In this document: positions 37,462 to 51,222 of the stretch, one piece after another
Layout of the letters: each line of letters starts with the position of its first letter
Position numbering within the stretch: position 1 is the stretch's first letter
Source of the DNA: an uncultured Pseudomonadales bacterium
GTDB taxonomy: Bacteria; Pseudomonadota; Gammaproteobacteria; Pseudomonadales; Pseudohongiellaceae
DNA length: 64,000 nt
NCBI GenBank assembly: GCA_947259995.1
Contig: CAMYOK010000006.1
Location: 186,001-250,000, forward strand
Reading direction: 5' to 3'
Program-made: the position numbers and the translations under genes
The notes under the pieces: model-generated
Told to the model about the DNA's origin: nothing
The model's database searches: none
The model's input: only the letters and a program-made list of their open reading frames with translations

Positions 37462-38115
37462 TTACGGTGCACGGCGATTGTCGAGTACGTCGATATCTGC
37501 AGGGATTGCAAAGACAAACTCGCTGTCATCGATCCCTTCGTTGATCTGATGATCGAAGAATTCCCAAAACGTACGTTGTCCGTTGCCGTTGTCGATATGA
37601 ATAGAGTTTAGAGTACGCTCGCGGAAATATAGGGTCACCCGTTCATATAGGCTCGCTGGGTCTAAAGGCTCCAGGATAAATTCATAAGCCTCACCATTGC
37701 CCACATCGCCGCCATTGATGAAGTAATCTGTGGCGATTTGCTCGATCTGACCATTGAGCAGCTGCGCCGCGAGCTCCGATTGCTCCGTGTCCCAATCTTC
37801 GATGGTCACCTGCAAAAGATCTGCTTGGTAATTCCACAAAGATTGACCATCGGTCACGATTAGTTCGGGATAAGGCTCTATGGTCTCCCAATAAAAGCCA
37901 TGCGGCCGTTTCATTTTGAAGCGAATGACGCTCTCTTCCAGAATGCCACCGGTGGACTCGACGATCAGTTGCCGCACATCAGCCTCGAAGGTCTCTATAG
38001 AGGCCAATAGGTCTGCTAACTCTTGGGTTGCACTGTCTTGCGCATAGGGTTTGCTAACCCCTACAAGGCATAGGCAAGCAAGGAGAAAACAACGAGCAGA
38101 GCATGCAATACGCAT
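37462..38115 (-). CDS. lolA: Outer-membrane lipoprotein carrier LolA
   Basis: Periplasmic chaperone that takes lipoproteins from LolCDE and delivers them to LolB. The 217-residue precursor has a signal peptide (MRIACSARCFLLACLCLVGVSKPYAQ). The LolA fold follows, with RFKMKRPHGFYWETIEPYPELIVTDG and a conserved Arg in the early strand region. ATG 38115 is preferred, with GGATGA upstream; an ATG three codons earlier is the alternative. It lies just after ftsK. Confidence 0.93.
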   Translation of the reverse strand: MRIACSARCFLLACLCLVGVSKPYAQDSATQELADLLASIETFEADVRQLIVESTGGILEESVIRFKMKRPHGFYWETIEPYPELIVTDGQSLWNYQADLLQVTIEDWDTEQSELAAQLLNGQIEQIATDYFINGGDVGNGEAYEFILEPLDPASLYERVTLYFRERTLNSIHIDNGNGQRTFWEFFDHQINEGIDDSEFVFAIPADIDVLDNRRAP

Positions 38116-38129
38116 AATAGTCATCCAGA

Positions 38130-40457
38130 TTAACGAGGGGGTGGCGGCGCGATCACTTCGCGGGCTCCATTAGTGCCCATGGCTGAGACCACTCCGGCCG
38201 CCTCCATTGCATCGATCATGCGGGCGGCGCGGTTATAGCCAATGCGCAGTTTGCGCTGCACCGCCGATATCGACGCCTTACGGGTCTCAGTCACAAAGGC
38301 GACAGCCTCATCATACAATGCATCGGATTCTTCACCAGCGCCCTCATCATCGCCAAAGCCACCAGAATCACGCTCATCAGCGCCTTGGGTAATCTCATCG
38401 ATATAGACAGGCTCGCCACGCGACTTCCAGTCTGCCACCACACGGTGGACTTCATCATCGCTCACAAAGGCGCCATGCACGCGGGTGGCTACCCCGCCGC
38501 CGGGGGGCATGAATAGCATGTCACCGTTGCCGAGTAGTTGTTCTGCCCCGCCCTCGCCTAGGATTGTTCGCGAGTCGATCTTCGATTGCACCATGAACGA
38601 CAGACGTGTCGGGATATTGGCCTTGATTAAGCCCGTCAATACATCCACCGATGGCCTTTGCGTCGCTAGTATCAAGTGAATACCCGCCGCACGGGCTTTC
38701 TGCGCAATGCGAGCGATCAGCTCTTCGACCTTCTTGCCCACCACCATCATCATGTCGGCTAGTTCGTCGACGATGACGACAATCATAGGCAGAGACTCAA
38801 GAATCGGTGCTTCTTGGTCTTCTAGCAACTGCATAGGGTCTGGGCGCCATAGAGGGTCCACGATGGGCTGCCCCGCTTTTTGTGCGTCTGTGACCTTCTT
38901 GTTGTAACCGGCAAGATTACGCACGCCAAGCGCTGACATAAGCTTATAGCGCCGCTCCATCTCCGCCACACTCCAACGTAGGCCATTGGCCGCATCTTTC
39001 ATGTCGGTGATCACTGGGGTCAGTAGATGCGGAATGCCATCGTATACAGAAAGCTCAAGCATCTTAGGATCGATCATGATCATCCGCACCTGCTCAGGTG
39101 TGGATTTAAACAAGATACTGAGTATCATCGCGTTAATCCCCACCGATTTACCCGAACCGGTAGTCCCCGCCACCAATAGATGCGGCATCTTGGCCAAGTC
39201 TACGATCATCGATTTACCGACGATATCATGGCCTAGCGCCATACTGATTGGGGACGAAGTCTTGTCGAAGTCCGGAGAGGCAAGCACTTGGCTGAGCATA
39301 ATCATCTCTCGGTGCTCGTTCGGTATCTCGATGCCGATTACCGTCTTACCAGGGATAACCTCGACGACTCGCACGCTCACCAGCGCCAAGGAGCGCGCGA
39401 GATCTTTGCCTAAACTCGTAATACGACTAGCCTTGATACCGGGGGCTGGTTGCACTTCAAAACGGGTAATCACTGGGCCTGGATTTACTTCGGTCACCTG
39501 AATCTCAATGCCAAAGTCTCCGAGCTTAATCTCTAAAAGGCGTGACATCGCTTCGAGAGACTCTTTCGAGAAGCCTGGTTTGGACTCCCCTTTGTATTCA
39601 TCTAACAACGCGATTGCCGGCAAATCACCCGGATTAGGGGCGGTGAAAAGGCGCCCCTGGCGTTCTTTCTCGACTCGTGCGCTCTTAACAACTGGTTTTT
39701 TAACCACAGGCGCGATCGTCGGAGGCACACGCTTTTTCTCTTTCTCGATATAGGTATCTAAGGCTTTCTTGCGCGTCTGCCGTATTTGCCGAGTATCAGA
39801 CTGTTCTTTTTTGCTAGTTAGCCAATTCGTCCAAGCCTGTTTAAGCCAAGACGCTGAACTGAGCGTGTAAGCGCCGATTTGATCGACAAGCCTGACCCAA
39901 GAGATCTCCACGCTAATCGTCAAGCCCAGTAGGAAGAGCGCCAAATACAGCAAAGTACTGCCCAATACCGCAAAGATTGGCACTGTGACATTGACCATCA
40001 TCGAGCCTATCACGCCGCCAGCCAACCAAGGCACATTCTGGTCAATCTCGAAATGCATAGTGGCCAGAGCACAGGCCCCAATAGCCAATAACACGACGCC
40101 GGTGGCCTTCAAGCTGAACATAGGCCAAGAGAAGGCCTCCTCAGGGGACTCAGATTGGCGAAGGAAGCCCACGGCTTTCAACCCCAGAGCCAATGGAAAC
40201 AGATAGGCAAAATAACCAAATAGGTGAAATAGCAAGTCAGCAATCCATGCTCCGGACTGCCCTACAGCGTTGTCCACATCCTGCCCGCTACCAGTGGTGG
40301 TAAAACCAGGATCGCTTGGGGAGTAGCTAATCAGAGCAATAAGCAGGAACAGCCCCACGAGGAAACTGAGTATGAGTGACGCTTCTCTGAGGATTCGTTG
40401 TGTCACGCTCTTAAGCTGCTGTTCTTTATTGACTTTCTTTTGGGGTTTATTTTTCAA
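38130..40457 (-). CDS. ftsK: DNA translocase FtsK
   Basis: Septal DNA pump that clears the chromosome termini and drives dimer resolution through XerCD. Four to five N-terminal membrane helices lie within about the first 200 residues, starting RILREASLILSFLVGLFLLIALI and continuing SPSDPGF. A short linker of about 100 residues follows, then the motor domain with Walker A GTTGSGKSVGINAM and Walker B MIVVIVDELADMMM, and a C-terminal winged-helix gamma domain (SAVQRKLRIGYNRAARMIDAME). It ends IAPPPPR. The frame is open up to a TTG at 40550. I prefer TTG 40457 (775 residues), with AGGTG upstream, because it leaves a normal 28-residue cytoplasmic lead before the first helix. The start is uncertain. 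Confidence 0.93.
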   Translation of the reverse strand: MKNKPQKKVNKEQQLKSVTQRILREASLILSFLVGLFLLIALISYSPSDPGFTTTGSGQDVDNAVGQSGAWIADLLFHLFGYFAYLFPLALGLKAVGFLRQSESPEEAFSWPMFSLKATGVVLLAIGACALATMHFEIDQNVPWLAGGVIGSMMVNVTVPIFAVLGSTLLYLALFLLGLTISVEISWVRLVDQIGAYTLSSASWLKQAWTNWLTSKKEQSDTRQIRQTRKKALDTYIEKEKKRVPPTIAPVVKKPVVKSARVEKERQGRLFTAPNPGDLPAIALLDEYKGESKPGFSKESLEAMSRLLEIKLGDFGIEIQVTEVNPGPVITRFEVQPAPGIKASRITSLGKDLARSLALVSVRVVEVIPGKTVIGIEIPNEHREMIMLSQVLASPDFDKTSSPISMALGHDIVGKSMIVDLAKMPHLLVAGTTGSGKSVGINAMILSILFKSTPEQVRMIMIDPKMLELSVYDGIPHLLTPVITDMKDAANGLRWSVAEMERRYKLMSALGVRNLAGYNKKVTDAQKAGQPIVDPLWRPDPMQLLEDQEAPILESLPMIVVIVDELADMMMVVGKKVEELIARIAQKARAAGIHLILATQRPSVDVLTGLIKANIPTRLSFMVQSKIDSRTILGEGGAEQLLGNGDMLFMPPGGGVATRVHGAFVSDDEVHRVVADWKSRGEPVYIDEITQGADERDSGGFGDDEGAGEESDALYDEAVAFVTETRKASISAVQRKLRIGYNRAARMIDAMEAAGVVSAMGTNGAREVIAPPPPR

Positions 40458-40681
40458 ACTTTTCAGACACCTGCAATTAAATTTTCTATCTGATTCTAGA
40501 TTCTGTGCGGGGCTATCATAATCAATTTTGCGCGCCTCGAAAACAAGCAAAGCCGTGCCTGTGTCTCTATTTGGGTAGAAAAAGACATGAGGAAGACAAT
40601 GGGATCATCTAGAATAGGCGCAAATTTTCCGAAAGCCCTTTAAATATTGAGTGATAGCACCCACCTTTGAGCCTATCTTAA

Positions 40682-41680
<999 letters not shown>

Positions 41681-41698
41681 TCCAGACGGATTATCACA

Positions 41699-42406
41699 AT
41701 GATCCAACCGCCTTGGTTGAGCGATACCTACCTGGACTTCCCGCCGGTAGAGCTCGCATTGAAAGACCCTGACGGCCTCTTGGCCGTTGGGGGCGATCTA
41801 AGCCATGAACGCCTCATCCACGCCTATCGTTCGGGCATCTTTCCTTGGTATCAGGACGACCAACCCATACTCTGGTGGTCCCCTGAGCAGCGCATGGCCT
41901 TAGACCCTGCCCGTCTTAATATCTCCCGCAGCATGCGCAAGGTGCTGCGCAAGGTGCAATTTAAAGTCACCCTCGATACGGCCTTCCAAGAAGTCATTGA
42001 GCACTGCGCTGGGGTGCGAGAAGACTCCGGCACTTGGATTACCCCAGAAATGCAGGAGGCATACTGTGGTTTGCATGCACTTGGCTACGCTCACTCTGTA
42101 GAGGTGTGGGAGAATGACGAGCTTGTCGGGGGCCTTTATGGCATCGCCATGGGGCAGATTTTCTTCGGCGAATCGATGTTTAGTTTGCGCGACAATGCGT
42201 CTAAGATTGGTTTTATCTGGTTTGTAAAACAATTACAGGCATGGCACTACCAACTTATTGACTGCCAAATCCCTAGCGACCACCTTCGCAGCCTGGGTGC
42301 CGAGGATATGCCGCGCCATGAGTTCATCAAACATCTAGAGCGCTGCAGAGACCTCAAGGGCCGTGACGGCCATTGGCAAATGGAGCTCGAACACATTGCA
42401 ACCTGA
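41699..42406 (+). CDS. aat: Leucyl/phenylalanyl-tRNA-protein transferase
   Basis: Adds Leu or Phe from aminoacyl-tRNA to N-terminal Arg/Lys of proteins, creating N-degrons for ClpS-ClpAP. The 235-residue protein contains the conserved [39 protein letters not shown] and [14 protein letters not shown] stretches and [15 protein letters not shown]. It overlaps the bpt start by 11 bases and lies 19 bases after trxB. clpA and clpS are encoded 1-3 kb away, so the pathway is clustered. Confidence 0.96.
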   Translation: MIQPPWLSDTYLDFPPVELALKDPDGLLAVGGDLSHERLIHAYRSGIFPWYQDDQPILWWSPEQRMALDPARLNISRSMRKVLRKVQFKVTLDTAFQEVIEHCAGVREDSGTWITPEMQEAYCGLHALGYAHSVEVWENDELVGGLYGIAMGQIFFGESMFSLRDNASKIGFIWFVKQLQAWHYQLIDCQIPSDHLRSLGAEDMPRHEFIKHLERCRDLKGRDGHWQMELEHIAT

Positions 42407-43109
42407 AGATATTCAAAAGCTGCAGTTTTATCAAACCAGCTCGCATGCGTGCAGCTATTTGCCTGAGCGCGACGCACGCACCATCTTCTTAGACCCCAAA
42501 GTCCCGATCTCGAAAGCGCTCTATAGTCGCATGCTCACTGCTGGGTTTCGTCGCAGCGGCACGCATCTGTACCGACCCGGCTGCGAGAGCTGTCAGGCTT
42601 GTATGTCTTGCCGTATCCAAGTGCGCAAGTTCACACAAAGCCGTCGTTTCAAACGTGTATGGAAGCGCAATCAAGATCTCACGGCCAAACCACTGAAAGA
42701 CCTCGCTGACCCAGCGATCTATGCCTTGTATTGCCATTACATCGAATTGCGTCACGCTGACGGCGATATGTACCCGCCCTCACAAGAACAATATGACAAT
42801 TTTATCGACGCGAAGACAGAAACCACGCAGTATTTCGGATTCTATGCTGGCTCACAATTGGTGGCCGTTAGCGTCATGGATGAACTCGATCATGCGCTCT
42901 CGGCGATGTACACGTTTTTCGACCCGGATCAACCACAGCGCTCGCTCGGCAGCTATATCATTCTGTGGCAAATCGAAAAAGCGCTGCGCCTCAATCTTCC
43001 GTATCTGTATTTGGGCTATTGGGTAAAAGACTGCGACAAGATGCGCTATAAGACAGACTTCCGCCCTCTGGAATTATTTGTGGATCACCGCTGGGTCTTG
43101 CTCACCTAA
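42396..43109 (+). CDS. bpt: Aspartate/glutamate leucyltransferase (bacterial protein transferase Bpt)
   Basis: Transfers leucine to N-terminal Asp/Glu residues, the second entry into the bacterial N-degron pathway. The family features are seen: [26 protein letters not shown] at the N-terminus, the [12 protein letters not shown] cysteine cluster, and [20 protein letters not shown] near the end. I choose TTG 42396 (237 residues), with GGAG nine bases upstream, because the family sequence begins there; GTG 42363 would add 11 unmatched residues and has no good ribosome-binding site. It is coupled to aat by overlap. This gene is also annotated ate in Pseudomonas. Confidence 0.93.
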   Translation: MQPEDIQKLQFYQTSSHACSYLPERDARTIFLDPKVPISKALYSRMLTAGFRRSGTHLYRPGCESCQACMSCRIQVRKFTQSRRFKRVWKRNQDLTAKPLKDLADPAIYALYCHYIELRHADGDMYPPSQEQYDNFIDAKTETTQYFGFYAGSQLVAVSVMDELDHALSAMYTFFDPDQPQRSLGSYIILWQIEKALRLNLPYLYLGYWVKDCDKMRYKTDFRPLELFVDHRWVLLT

Positions 43110-43243
43110 TCGACAAATCCAAGCTAAAGTGACTCTTTTTGCAGGAATTTTGCTAATTCTTGTCAAATGAGGCAAAATGCGCGCACGTTTTTGTCCGCTG
43201 GGCACATAATTGCTCGATAACACAACTCAGGATTGAATAGTTA

Positions 43244-43462
43244 ATGGCAAAAGAAGATCAAATTGAAATGGATGGCGAAGTTGTAGACACGCTTCCAAAC
43301 ACCATGTTCCGCGTAAAACTAGAGAACGGCCACATCGTGACCGCTCATATCTCTGGCAAAATGAGAAAAAACTACATCCGTATCCTTACGGGTGATCAAG
43401 TCAAAGTCGAATTAACGCCTTATGACTTGAGCAAAGGCCGCATCACTTACCGCGCTCGGTAA
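43244..43462 (+). CDS. infA: Translation initiation factor IF-1
   Basis: A 72-residue single OB-fold protein identical in length to E. coli IF-1. It binds the 30S A site and helps IF-2 and IF-3. [24 protein letters not shown] and the C-terminal KGRITYRAR are canonical. It stands alone, between bpt and the convergent clpA, as in Pseudomonas and other gammaproteobacteria, and is followed by a terminator hairpin. Confidence 0.98.
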   Translation: MAKEDQIEMDGEVVDTLPNTMFRVKLENGHIVTAHISGKMRKNYIRILTGDQVKVELTPYDLSKGRITYRAR

Positions 43463-43468
43463 GACTTC

Positions 43469-43496
43469 AGCGAGAGCTTTTCAGCCCTCGCTTTTG
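43469..43496 (+). terminator. Terminator of infA, overlapping the clpA 3' end
   Basis: AGCGAGAGC and GCCCTCGCT form a stem with one mismatch around TTTTCA, followed by TTTT. The hairpin begins 7 bases after the infA stop and covers the last codons of the convergent clpA. Confidence 0.75.
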
Positions 43497-45775
43497 CTTA
43501 GCTCCCTGCCTTCGGCATTCTTACGTCCAGTGATAGCGAGTTTGACTTCGTCTTTCTCAATCGAGACAACGACCTCACCGCCATTGGACAACTCGCCAAA
43601 CAATATCGCCTCCGCCAGGGCTTTCTTCAGCTTGTCTTGAATCAAGCGTGCCATTGGGCGAGCGCCCATGGTTTCGCTATAGCCGTGCTCGACGAACCAG
43701 TCGCGCGCACTATCATCGACATGCAGCGTGACCTTCTTATCATCGAGCTGCACTTGTAGCTCAACAAGGAATTTGTCGACCACGGTTCGGATCGTTTCAG
43801 CATTTAGCGCACCAAACTGCACAATCGCATCTAAACGGTTACGGAACTCTGGCGTGAACACTTTCTTCATCGCCTCCATGCCATCAGTGCTATGGTTTTG
43901 TTTGGTGAAACCAATCGAGGCACGCGACATTTCCTGAGCCCCAGCATTGGTTGTCATAATCAAAATGACATTGCGGAAATCCGCTTTACGCCCATTATTA
44001 TCTGTGAGCGAACCATGATCCATTACCTGCAACAGTAGGTTGAATACATCCGGATGCGCTTTTTCGATCTCATCAAGCAATAACACACAATGCGGGTTTT
44101 TACCCACTGCCTCGGTTAGCAAGCCGCCTTGATCGAAACCCACATATCCAGGAGGCGCACCGATCAAGCGCGACACGGTGTGGCGCTCCATATACTCGGA
44201 CATATCGAAACGCAGCAACTCAATCCCAAGAATCTTCGCCAGCTGCCGTGAAACCTCGGTCTTGCCGACACCCGTTGGCCCTGAGAACAAATAGGAGCCG
44301 ATGGGTTTATCGGGGTGATTGAGCCCGGCACGAGACAATTTGATGGCCGAGTCGAGGTTGTCGATCGCCTCCTCTTGCCCAAACACTACCATGCGCAGAT
44401 TCTCTTTCAGGCTCTTCAGCGCCTCAACATCGTTGCTCGATACATGTTTTGGGGGAATTCTGGCAATCGCCGCCACGACGCGTTCCATGTCTTGCGCTTG
44501 AATCAACTTCTTGCGCTTGCTCACCGGCTGAAGACGCTGAAAGGCCCCTGCTTCGTCGATGACATCAATTGCCTTGTCGGGCATGAAACGGTCGTTGATA
44601 TAGCGCCCAGCGAGCTCTGAGGCGACGCGTAGGGCATTGTCGCTATAGCGCAACTCATGATGCTCCTCAAAACGCGACTTGAGCCCTTTGAGGATGCGGT
44701 AGGTAGTCTCGACATCTGGTTCTTCCACATCGATTTTCTGAAAACGACGCGATAAGGCACGGTCCTTTTCAAAAATGCCGCGATATTCCTGATAGGTGGT
44801 AGAGCCCACACAGCGCAGATCGCCAGAGGTTAGGACCGGCTTAAGTAGATTGGAAGCGTCCATCACCCCGCCCGATGCCGCACCAGCGCCAATGATGGTG
44901 TGGATTTCATCGATAAACAACACTGCCTTGGGGTTCTTCTTGAGCTCGGCCAATAAGGCTTTAAAACGTTTCTCGAAATCACCACGGTATTTAGTGCCCG
45001 CGAGCAACGCACCTAGGTCTAATGAATAAATCACGTTGTCCTTAAGGACCTCAGGAACCTGGTCCTCGACGATCATACGGGCGAGCCCTTCTACGACAGC
45101 GGTTTTACCGACGCCGGATTCCCCAACTAACAAGGGATTGTTCTTGCGGCGGCGCGATAAGACCTGAATAAGCCGTGTGACTTCTTCGTCGCGGCCAATC
45201 AGAGGGTCTATCCTGCCGTTTTCCGCCTGCACATTGAGGTTAGTAGCATAGCTATCCAGTGCACTCGCGGCGCTCTCGATATCGTCATCCTCACCCTCCT
45301 GCTGATGGCCATCAGAGTCCGGGCTACCCTCGTGCCCAGGCACCTTCGATGTGCCATGGGTAATGTAATTGACTACATCGATACGGGCGATGTCTTGCTG
45401 GCGCAATAAAAACACCGCTTGGCTTTCTTGCTCACTAAAGATAGCGACCAAGACATTCGCGCCAGTGACCTCGCGCTTGCCCGAGGACTGCACATGAAAA
45501 ACAGCGCGCTGCAAAACTCGCTGAAAGCCTAGCGTCGGCTGAGTTTCGCGCTCCTCTTCGAGCTCTGGGATTAGCGGCGTTGTGGTATCTACAAAATCCA
45601 CCAGTTCTGAGCGCAGCCGCGCCATGTCGGCACCGCAGGCAAGTAAGACTTGCGCCGCAATATCGTTGTCTAACAAGGCGAGCAATAGATGCTCTACCGT
45701 CATATATTCGTGTCGCTTCTTCCTGGCTCCGGAAAAGGCGCTGTTCAAAGTAATTTCTAGATCTTTGCTCAACAT
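43481..45775 (-). CDS. clpA: ATP-dependent Clp protease ATP-binding subunit ClpA
   Basis: Hexameric AAA+ unfoldase that feeds substrates to ClpP, including N-degron substrates brought by ClpS. The 764 residues (E. coli 758) comprise the Clp N domain (about 1-140), a linker with a charged insertion, the first AAA+ module with Walker A GESGVGKT and the second with [22 protein letters not shown] and the ClpP-docking loop region follow in the second module. It lies 14 bases downstream of clpS on the same strand. Confidence 0.97.
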   Translation of the reverse strand: MLSKDLEITLNSAFSGARKKRHEYMTVEHLLLALLDNDIAAQVLLACGADMARLRSELVDFVDTTTPLIPELEEERETQPTLGFQRVLQRAVFHVQSSGKREVTGANVLVAIFSEQESQAVFLLRQQDIARIDVVNYITHGTSKVPGHEGSPDSDGHQQEGEDDDIESAASALDSYATNLNVQAENGRIDPLIGRDEEVTRLIQVLSRRRKNNPLLVGESGVGKTAVVEGLARMIVEDQVPEVLKDNVIYSLDLGALLAGTKYRGDFEKRFKALLAELKKNPKAVLFIDEIHTIIGAGAASGGVMDASNLLKPVLTSGDLRCVGSTTYQEYRGIFEKDRALSRRFQKIDVEEPDVETTYRILKGLKSRFEEHHELRYSDNALRVASELAGRYINDRFMPDKAIDVIDEAGAFQRLQPVSKRKKLIQAQDMERVVAAIARIPPKHVSSNDVEALKSLKENLRMVVFGQEEAIDNLDSAIKLSRAGLNHPDKPIGSYLFSGPTGVGKTEVSRQLAKILGIELLRFDMSEYMERHTVSRLIGAPPGYVGFDQGGLLTEAVGKNPHCVLLLDEIEKAHPDVFNLLLQVMDHGSLTDNNGRKADFRNVILIMTTNAGAQEMSRASIGFTKQNHSTDGMEAMKKVFTPEFRNRLDAIVQFGALNAETIRTVVDKFLVELQVQLDDKKVTLHVDDSARDWFVEHGYSETMGARPMARLIQDKLKKALAEAILFGELSNGGEVVVSIEKDEVKLAITGRKNAEGRELSKSEG

Positions 45776-45789
45776 AGGATTGCCTTCCG

Positions 45790-46176
45790 TTAATTATCGA
45801 TTTCTACATGACAAAGAAGCGGTTGCTCGCATTCTTGCGAATAATCATTAACCTGCTGTGCTTTTGTCTCCGCTACGTCTTTACTAAACACTCCACATAC
45901 TGCTTTGCCCTCAGTATGTACCTTTAACATTATCTGTGTCGCCTTTTCTATATTCATACTGAAAAATGAACATAACACATCTACCACAAAGTCCATCGGC
46001 GTATAGTCATCATTGAACAGAACCACCTTGTACATCGGTGGGCGAGCTAGCTTTGGCCGCACATTGGACGTAGCGATGGCCCCATCGCGCTCATCGTCAG
46101 TTCCCGAGGCCCTGGGCGTATTATTTGCCATTGCCGAAGGAGCGCTGGCAGTGTCTAAATCTATGCTATCTAACAT
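45790..46176 (-). CDS. clpS: ATP-dependent Clp protease adaptor ClpS
   Basis: N-recognin that delivers proteins with destabilising N-terminal residues (Leu, Phe, Trp, Tyr) to ClpA. Typical motifs are [20 protein letters not shown] and, after it, [20 protein letters not shown]. The conserved core is preceded by a flexible N-terminal tail of about 45 residues. ATG 46176 (128 residues) is chosen, with AGGA/GGTC upstream. The frame is open for 71 more codons, but that extension does not resemble ClpS. An ATG at 46131 is another possibility. Confidence 0.94.
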   Translation of the reverse strand: MLDSIDLDTASAPSAMANNTPRASGTDDERDGAIATSNVRPKLARPPMYKVVLFNDDYTPMDFVVDVLCSFFSMNIEKATQIMLKVHTEGKAVCGVFSKDVAETKAQQVNDYSQECEQPLLCHVEIDN

Positions 46177-46475
46177 CTTGACCAAATTCCTACTTCTTAA
46201 ACTGTTGGGAAGAGCGCCCTTCGATGTGCTGCCCTCCACTATTTGACCCCATAATACGCCTGAAAATAACAGATTCGAAAAATTAATTTGCAAGCCTGTG
46301 ATAAAGCCCTCACCCACCGAATTTGCGCGCTTTGCAGTCATACTAGGTCTCTTTATGGGGACGCCTGCCGTCACTATCAATATTGACAAGTATATGTCAG
46401 TAAGATATACGAGAACCTGCTAGTGGTTATCCTTGGTAAAAAAATAACAACAACACGTTACACGGGAGTTTTGCC

Positions 46476-46721
46476 ATGAGTACTGGGCAAGTGAAGTGGT
46501 TTAATAACGCAAAAGGGTTTGGCTTTATTCTTCCTGACAATGGCGGTGACGATTTATTCGCACATTATTCGGCTATTGGAATGGAGGGATATAAAACGCT
46601 GAAAGCTGGGCAGACTGTTTCGTTCGAAACAATTGAAGGCCCTAAAGGGCTGCATGCGGCCAACATTGTACCAATCGGCGTAGAGCCATCGGAACAAGCA
46701 CAATCGAGTGGTGACAATTGA
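46476..46721 (+). CDS. cspD: Cold-shock-domain protein CspD
   Basis: An 81-residue nucleic-acid-binding protein with the RNP1 motif KGFGFIL and the RNP2-like DDLFAHY, matching CspD, a stationary-phase inhibitor of replication in E. coli. Divergence from clpS is a conserved gammaproteobacterial arrangement and supports CspD over other Csp members. The start ATG 46476 has GGGAG upstream. Confidence 0.93.
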   Translation: MSTGQVKWFNNAKGFGFILPDNGGDDLFAHYSAIGMEGYKTLKAGQTVSFETIEGPKGLHAANIVPIGVEPSEQAQSSGDN

Positions 46722-46756
46722 AGCACCCTCCGCCGTAAAAATAATTTCACTGAACA

Positions 46757-46787
46757 GCCCTTCATCATGTCATGCACGATGAAGGGC
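46757..46787. terminator. Hairpin between convergent cspD and icd
   Basis: GCCCTTCATC and GATGAAGGGC make a perfect 10-base stem with an 11-base loop. There is no T run on either side, so it may be a weak bidirectional or Rho-assisted terminator or an RNA 3' stabiliser. Confidence 0.55.
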
Positions 46788-46826
46788 CACCAGATTTATC
46801 TCACAACGAAGCTGTTCGACAACGCC

Positions 46827-49079
<2,253 letters not shown>

Positions 49080-49275
49080 TCACCAGAAATATTCAGTGGC
49101 GCGATAGTTGACCTGATCTCTTCACTGCGAGAACGCAAGCTTTGAGCTCTATATTATTTTGCGCGGCATTATAGCAGCCAAGGCTTTGTTAGAATAGCGC
49201 CATACAAGTACTCTATATCCACCTAGATGCTGCGAACGCGGTAAAATTGCACCAAAAAAGGACCTTTTCTCCCAC

Positions 49276-49815
49276 ATGGCAAGGCTTATATTACTGAACA
49301 AACCCTATGACATGCTTTCGCAGTTCACCGACGGTGATGGACGAGCCACTCTCGGCGATTGCATATCTGCCAAAGGGGTCTACCCTGCCGGTCGCCTCGA
49401 TCGCGACTCCGAAGGGCTTATCTTGTTAACCGATTGCGGAAAACTACAGGCCAAAATTAGCGACCCGAAGCATAAAATGGGCAAAGTCTATTGGGCGCAA
49501 GTAGAGGGGGAAATCACGCAAGCGGCGCTCGATGCGTTAGCCAGTGGCGTCAAACTGAAAGATGGGCTAAGCAAACCTGCTAAGGCTAGGCGTTTAGATC
49601 ATGTCGAGATCTGGCCGCGCAACCCACCAATTCGAGAGCGCAAGCATATCCCGACCTCATGGGTGGAACTCACTCTCTTCGAAGGACGCAATCGGCAAGT
49701 TCGCCGTATGACCGCGGCTGTGGGATTTCCGACCCTGCGCCTCATTCGCCGTAGTATTGGCCCCTGGCGTTTAGATAATCTTCTGCCAGGTCAGTCCTCG
49801 ACACTAGAGGTGTGA
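49276..49815 (+). CDS. rluE: 23S rRNA pseudouridine-2457 synthase RluE
   Basis: A 179-residue RsuA-family pseudouridine synthase without the S4 domain, as expected for RluE, which modifies U2457 of 23S rRNA. The catalytic Asp is D42 in [38 protein letters not shown] is the typical C-terminal motif. The icd-rluE divergent pair is the same as in E. coli. Its stop lies 2 bases from the convergent moaE. Confidence 0.94.
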   Translation: MARLILLNKPYDMLSQFTDGDGRATLGDCISAKGVYPAGRLDRDSEGLILLTDCGKLQAKISDPKHKMGKVYWAQVEGEITQAALDALASGVKLKDGLSKPAKARRLDHVEIWPRNPPIRERKHIPTSWVELTLFEGRNRQVRRMTAAVGFPTLRLIRRSIGPWRLDNLLPGQSSTLEV

Positions 49816-49817
49816 AC

Positions 49818-50282
49818 CTACTCCCAACGCTGGCGTGCTAACTCGTCGCTTGCGCGGCTCTCGATCCAACGGGTTTTATCCCCGGCCGCTTGCTTTTTCC
49901 AGAATGGAGCGCGGGTCTTTAGGTAATCCATGATGAATTCAGCTGCCGCGAAGGCGTCCGCGCGGTGGGTGCTGGCGACCCCAACATAGACAATTTGTTC
50001 GTTAGCATGCAGCTCTCCTACTCGATGCACCACGCGACAAGCTAACACGTCCCAGCGCTCTTGAGCCTGGTCGACGATATCGCCTAAGGCCTTTTCAGTC
50101 ATGCCGGGATAATGCTCCAAAAACAGGCTTTGGACCTTGGGTTTAGCTCCCTTATCACTGGCCTCATAGAATTCTCGAACCAGTCCGGTGAAGGTAGCAA
50201 TGGCCCCTGCATTGTCAGCCTCGGCGCGCAATGCTGCGTACAAAGTGCCTATATCGAAGTCCGCCTCTTGCACACTGATCAT
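49818..50282 (-). CDS. moaE: Molybdopterin synthase catalytic subunit MoaE
   Basis: With MoaD it inserts two sulfurs into precursor Z to make molybdopterin. The 154-residue protein shows the family stretch FTGLVREF, the sequence LEHYPGMTEKAL, and VHRVGELHANEQIVYVGV with the catalytic Lys region KTRAPFWKKQ. It is the last gene of a moaC-moaD-moaE operon with gaps of 22 and 2 bases. Confidence 0.95.
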   Translation of the reverse strand: MISVQEADFDIGTLYAALRAEADNAGAIATFTGLVREFYEASDKGAKPKVQSLFLEHYPGMTEKALGDIVDQAQERWDVLACRVVHRVGELHANEQIVYVGVASTHRADAFAAAEFIMDYLKTRAPFWKKQAAGDKTRWIESRASDELARQRWE

Positions 50283-50284
50283 TA

Positions 50285-50539
50285 CTAGCCTCCTGTCATT
50301 GGAGGGAAAAAGGCGACTTCAGTAGCTCCCGCTAAAGATGTCGTATGCTCTGCAATCGTTTGATCTACAGCGACGAGTACCTGAGACGAATCCTTTAATA
50401 TCGCCCATGCCTCGCTACGCTCTTTCAGCAAATGCTCTACCAATTGCGCCACCGTCATATCGGCCTCGGGTAATGTCAGCTCTTCACCTGTAGTGCCAAG
50501 GGTTTCGCGCAGGGCAGCAAAATAATGTACTTTCAACAT
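50285..50539 (-). CDS. moaD: Molybdopterin synthase sulfur carrier subunit MoaD
   Basis: An 84-residue ubiquitin-like protein ending in the diglycine FFPPMTGG, the C-terminus that is thiocarboxylated to carry sulfur. It starts MLKVHYFAALRETLG. It sits between moaC and moaE. The activating enzyme MoeB is not in this window. Confidence 0.95.
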   Translation of the reverse strand: MLKVHYFAALRETLGTTGEELTLPEADMTVAQLVEHLLKERSEAWAILKDSSQVLVAVDQTIAEHTTSLAGATEVAFFPPMTGG

Positions 50540-50561
50540 AAGGTTTCCTATAGGCCTTGGC

Positions 50562-51044
50562 TTAACCGGGGCTACGCGTGTAATGCCCTGATTTACCGCC
50601 TTTTTTCTCTTGCAGACTGATGTGTTCGATCACCATGCCTTTATCAACGGCTTTGCACATGTCGTAGATCGTAAGGGCAGCCACGGAAACGGCCGTTAAG
50701 GCCTCCATCTCGACGCCGGTTTTGCCATCTAATGCACAAGTGGCATTGATATGCACCTGCGAGTTGAGCTCGTCTAGATCAAACTCGACTTTCACCGAGG
50801 TCAACATCAAGGGGTGGCACAGGGGGATGAGATCGGCGCATTTTTTCGCGGCCTGTATACCTGCGATGCGTGCCACGGCGATAACATCGCCCTTCTTGTG
50901 GCCGCCCGAGGCAATTAGCTGCATCGTTGCTGGCAACATCGTGACCACCGCACTAGCTGTCGCGCTTCGACTCGTCACCAGCTTGCCGCCGACGTCGACC
51001 ATGTGCGCGTTGCCCTGTGCGTCTAAATGCGTTAATTGCCCCAT
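50562..51044 (-). CDS. moaC: Cyclic pyranopterin monophosphate synthase MoaC
   Basis: Completes formation of cyclic pyranopterin monophosphate after MoaA. The 160-residue protein starts [21 protein letters not shown] and contains the family motifs AARI-like [20 protein letters not shown] and [26 protein letters not shown] 51044 is chosen with GAGG six bases upstream; an ATG four codons earlier lacks a site. moaA and moaB are not in the window. The cassette is inserted antiparallel within a conserved gene order. Confidence 0.95.
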   Translation of the reverse strand: MGQLTHLDAQGNAHMVDVGGKLVTSRSATASAVVTMLPATMQLIASGGHKKGDVIAVARIAGIQAAKKCADLIPLCHPLMLTSVKVEFDLDELNSQVHINATCALDGKTGVEMEALTAVSVAALTIYDMCKAVDKGMVIEHISLQEKKGGKSGHYTRSPG

Positions 51045-51222
51045 ACTTCGCCTCATCTTCTATGTTTATTAACCCACGTATTATCCACGGTTTAGCCCAG
51101 TAGCTAAAGTGATAACACAGCTCACACACTAGCTAGGCAGTTAGCAGTGATTGAAAGAGGCATTCTTGCCGGTTTTGCGGTAGGATTGCGCCTTTATTTA
51201 ATCCGGTGGATTCGCTACTCAA

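Noticed and set aside
43469..43496. Start of a small RNA between infA and clpA
   Set aside because: The hairpin with a short T run is explained as the infA terminator within convergent genes.
46177..46389. N-terminal extension of the clpS frame
   Set aside because: The extra 71 residues do not resemble ClpS, and the region is the expected divergent promoter of clpS and cspD.
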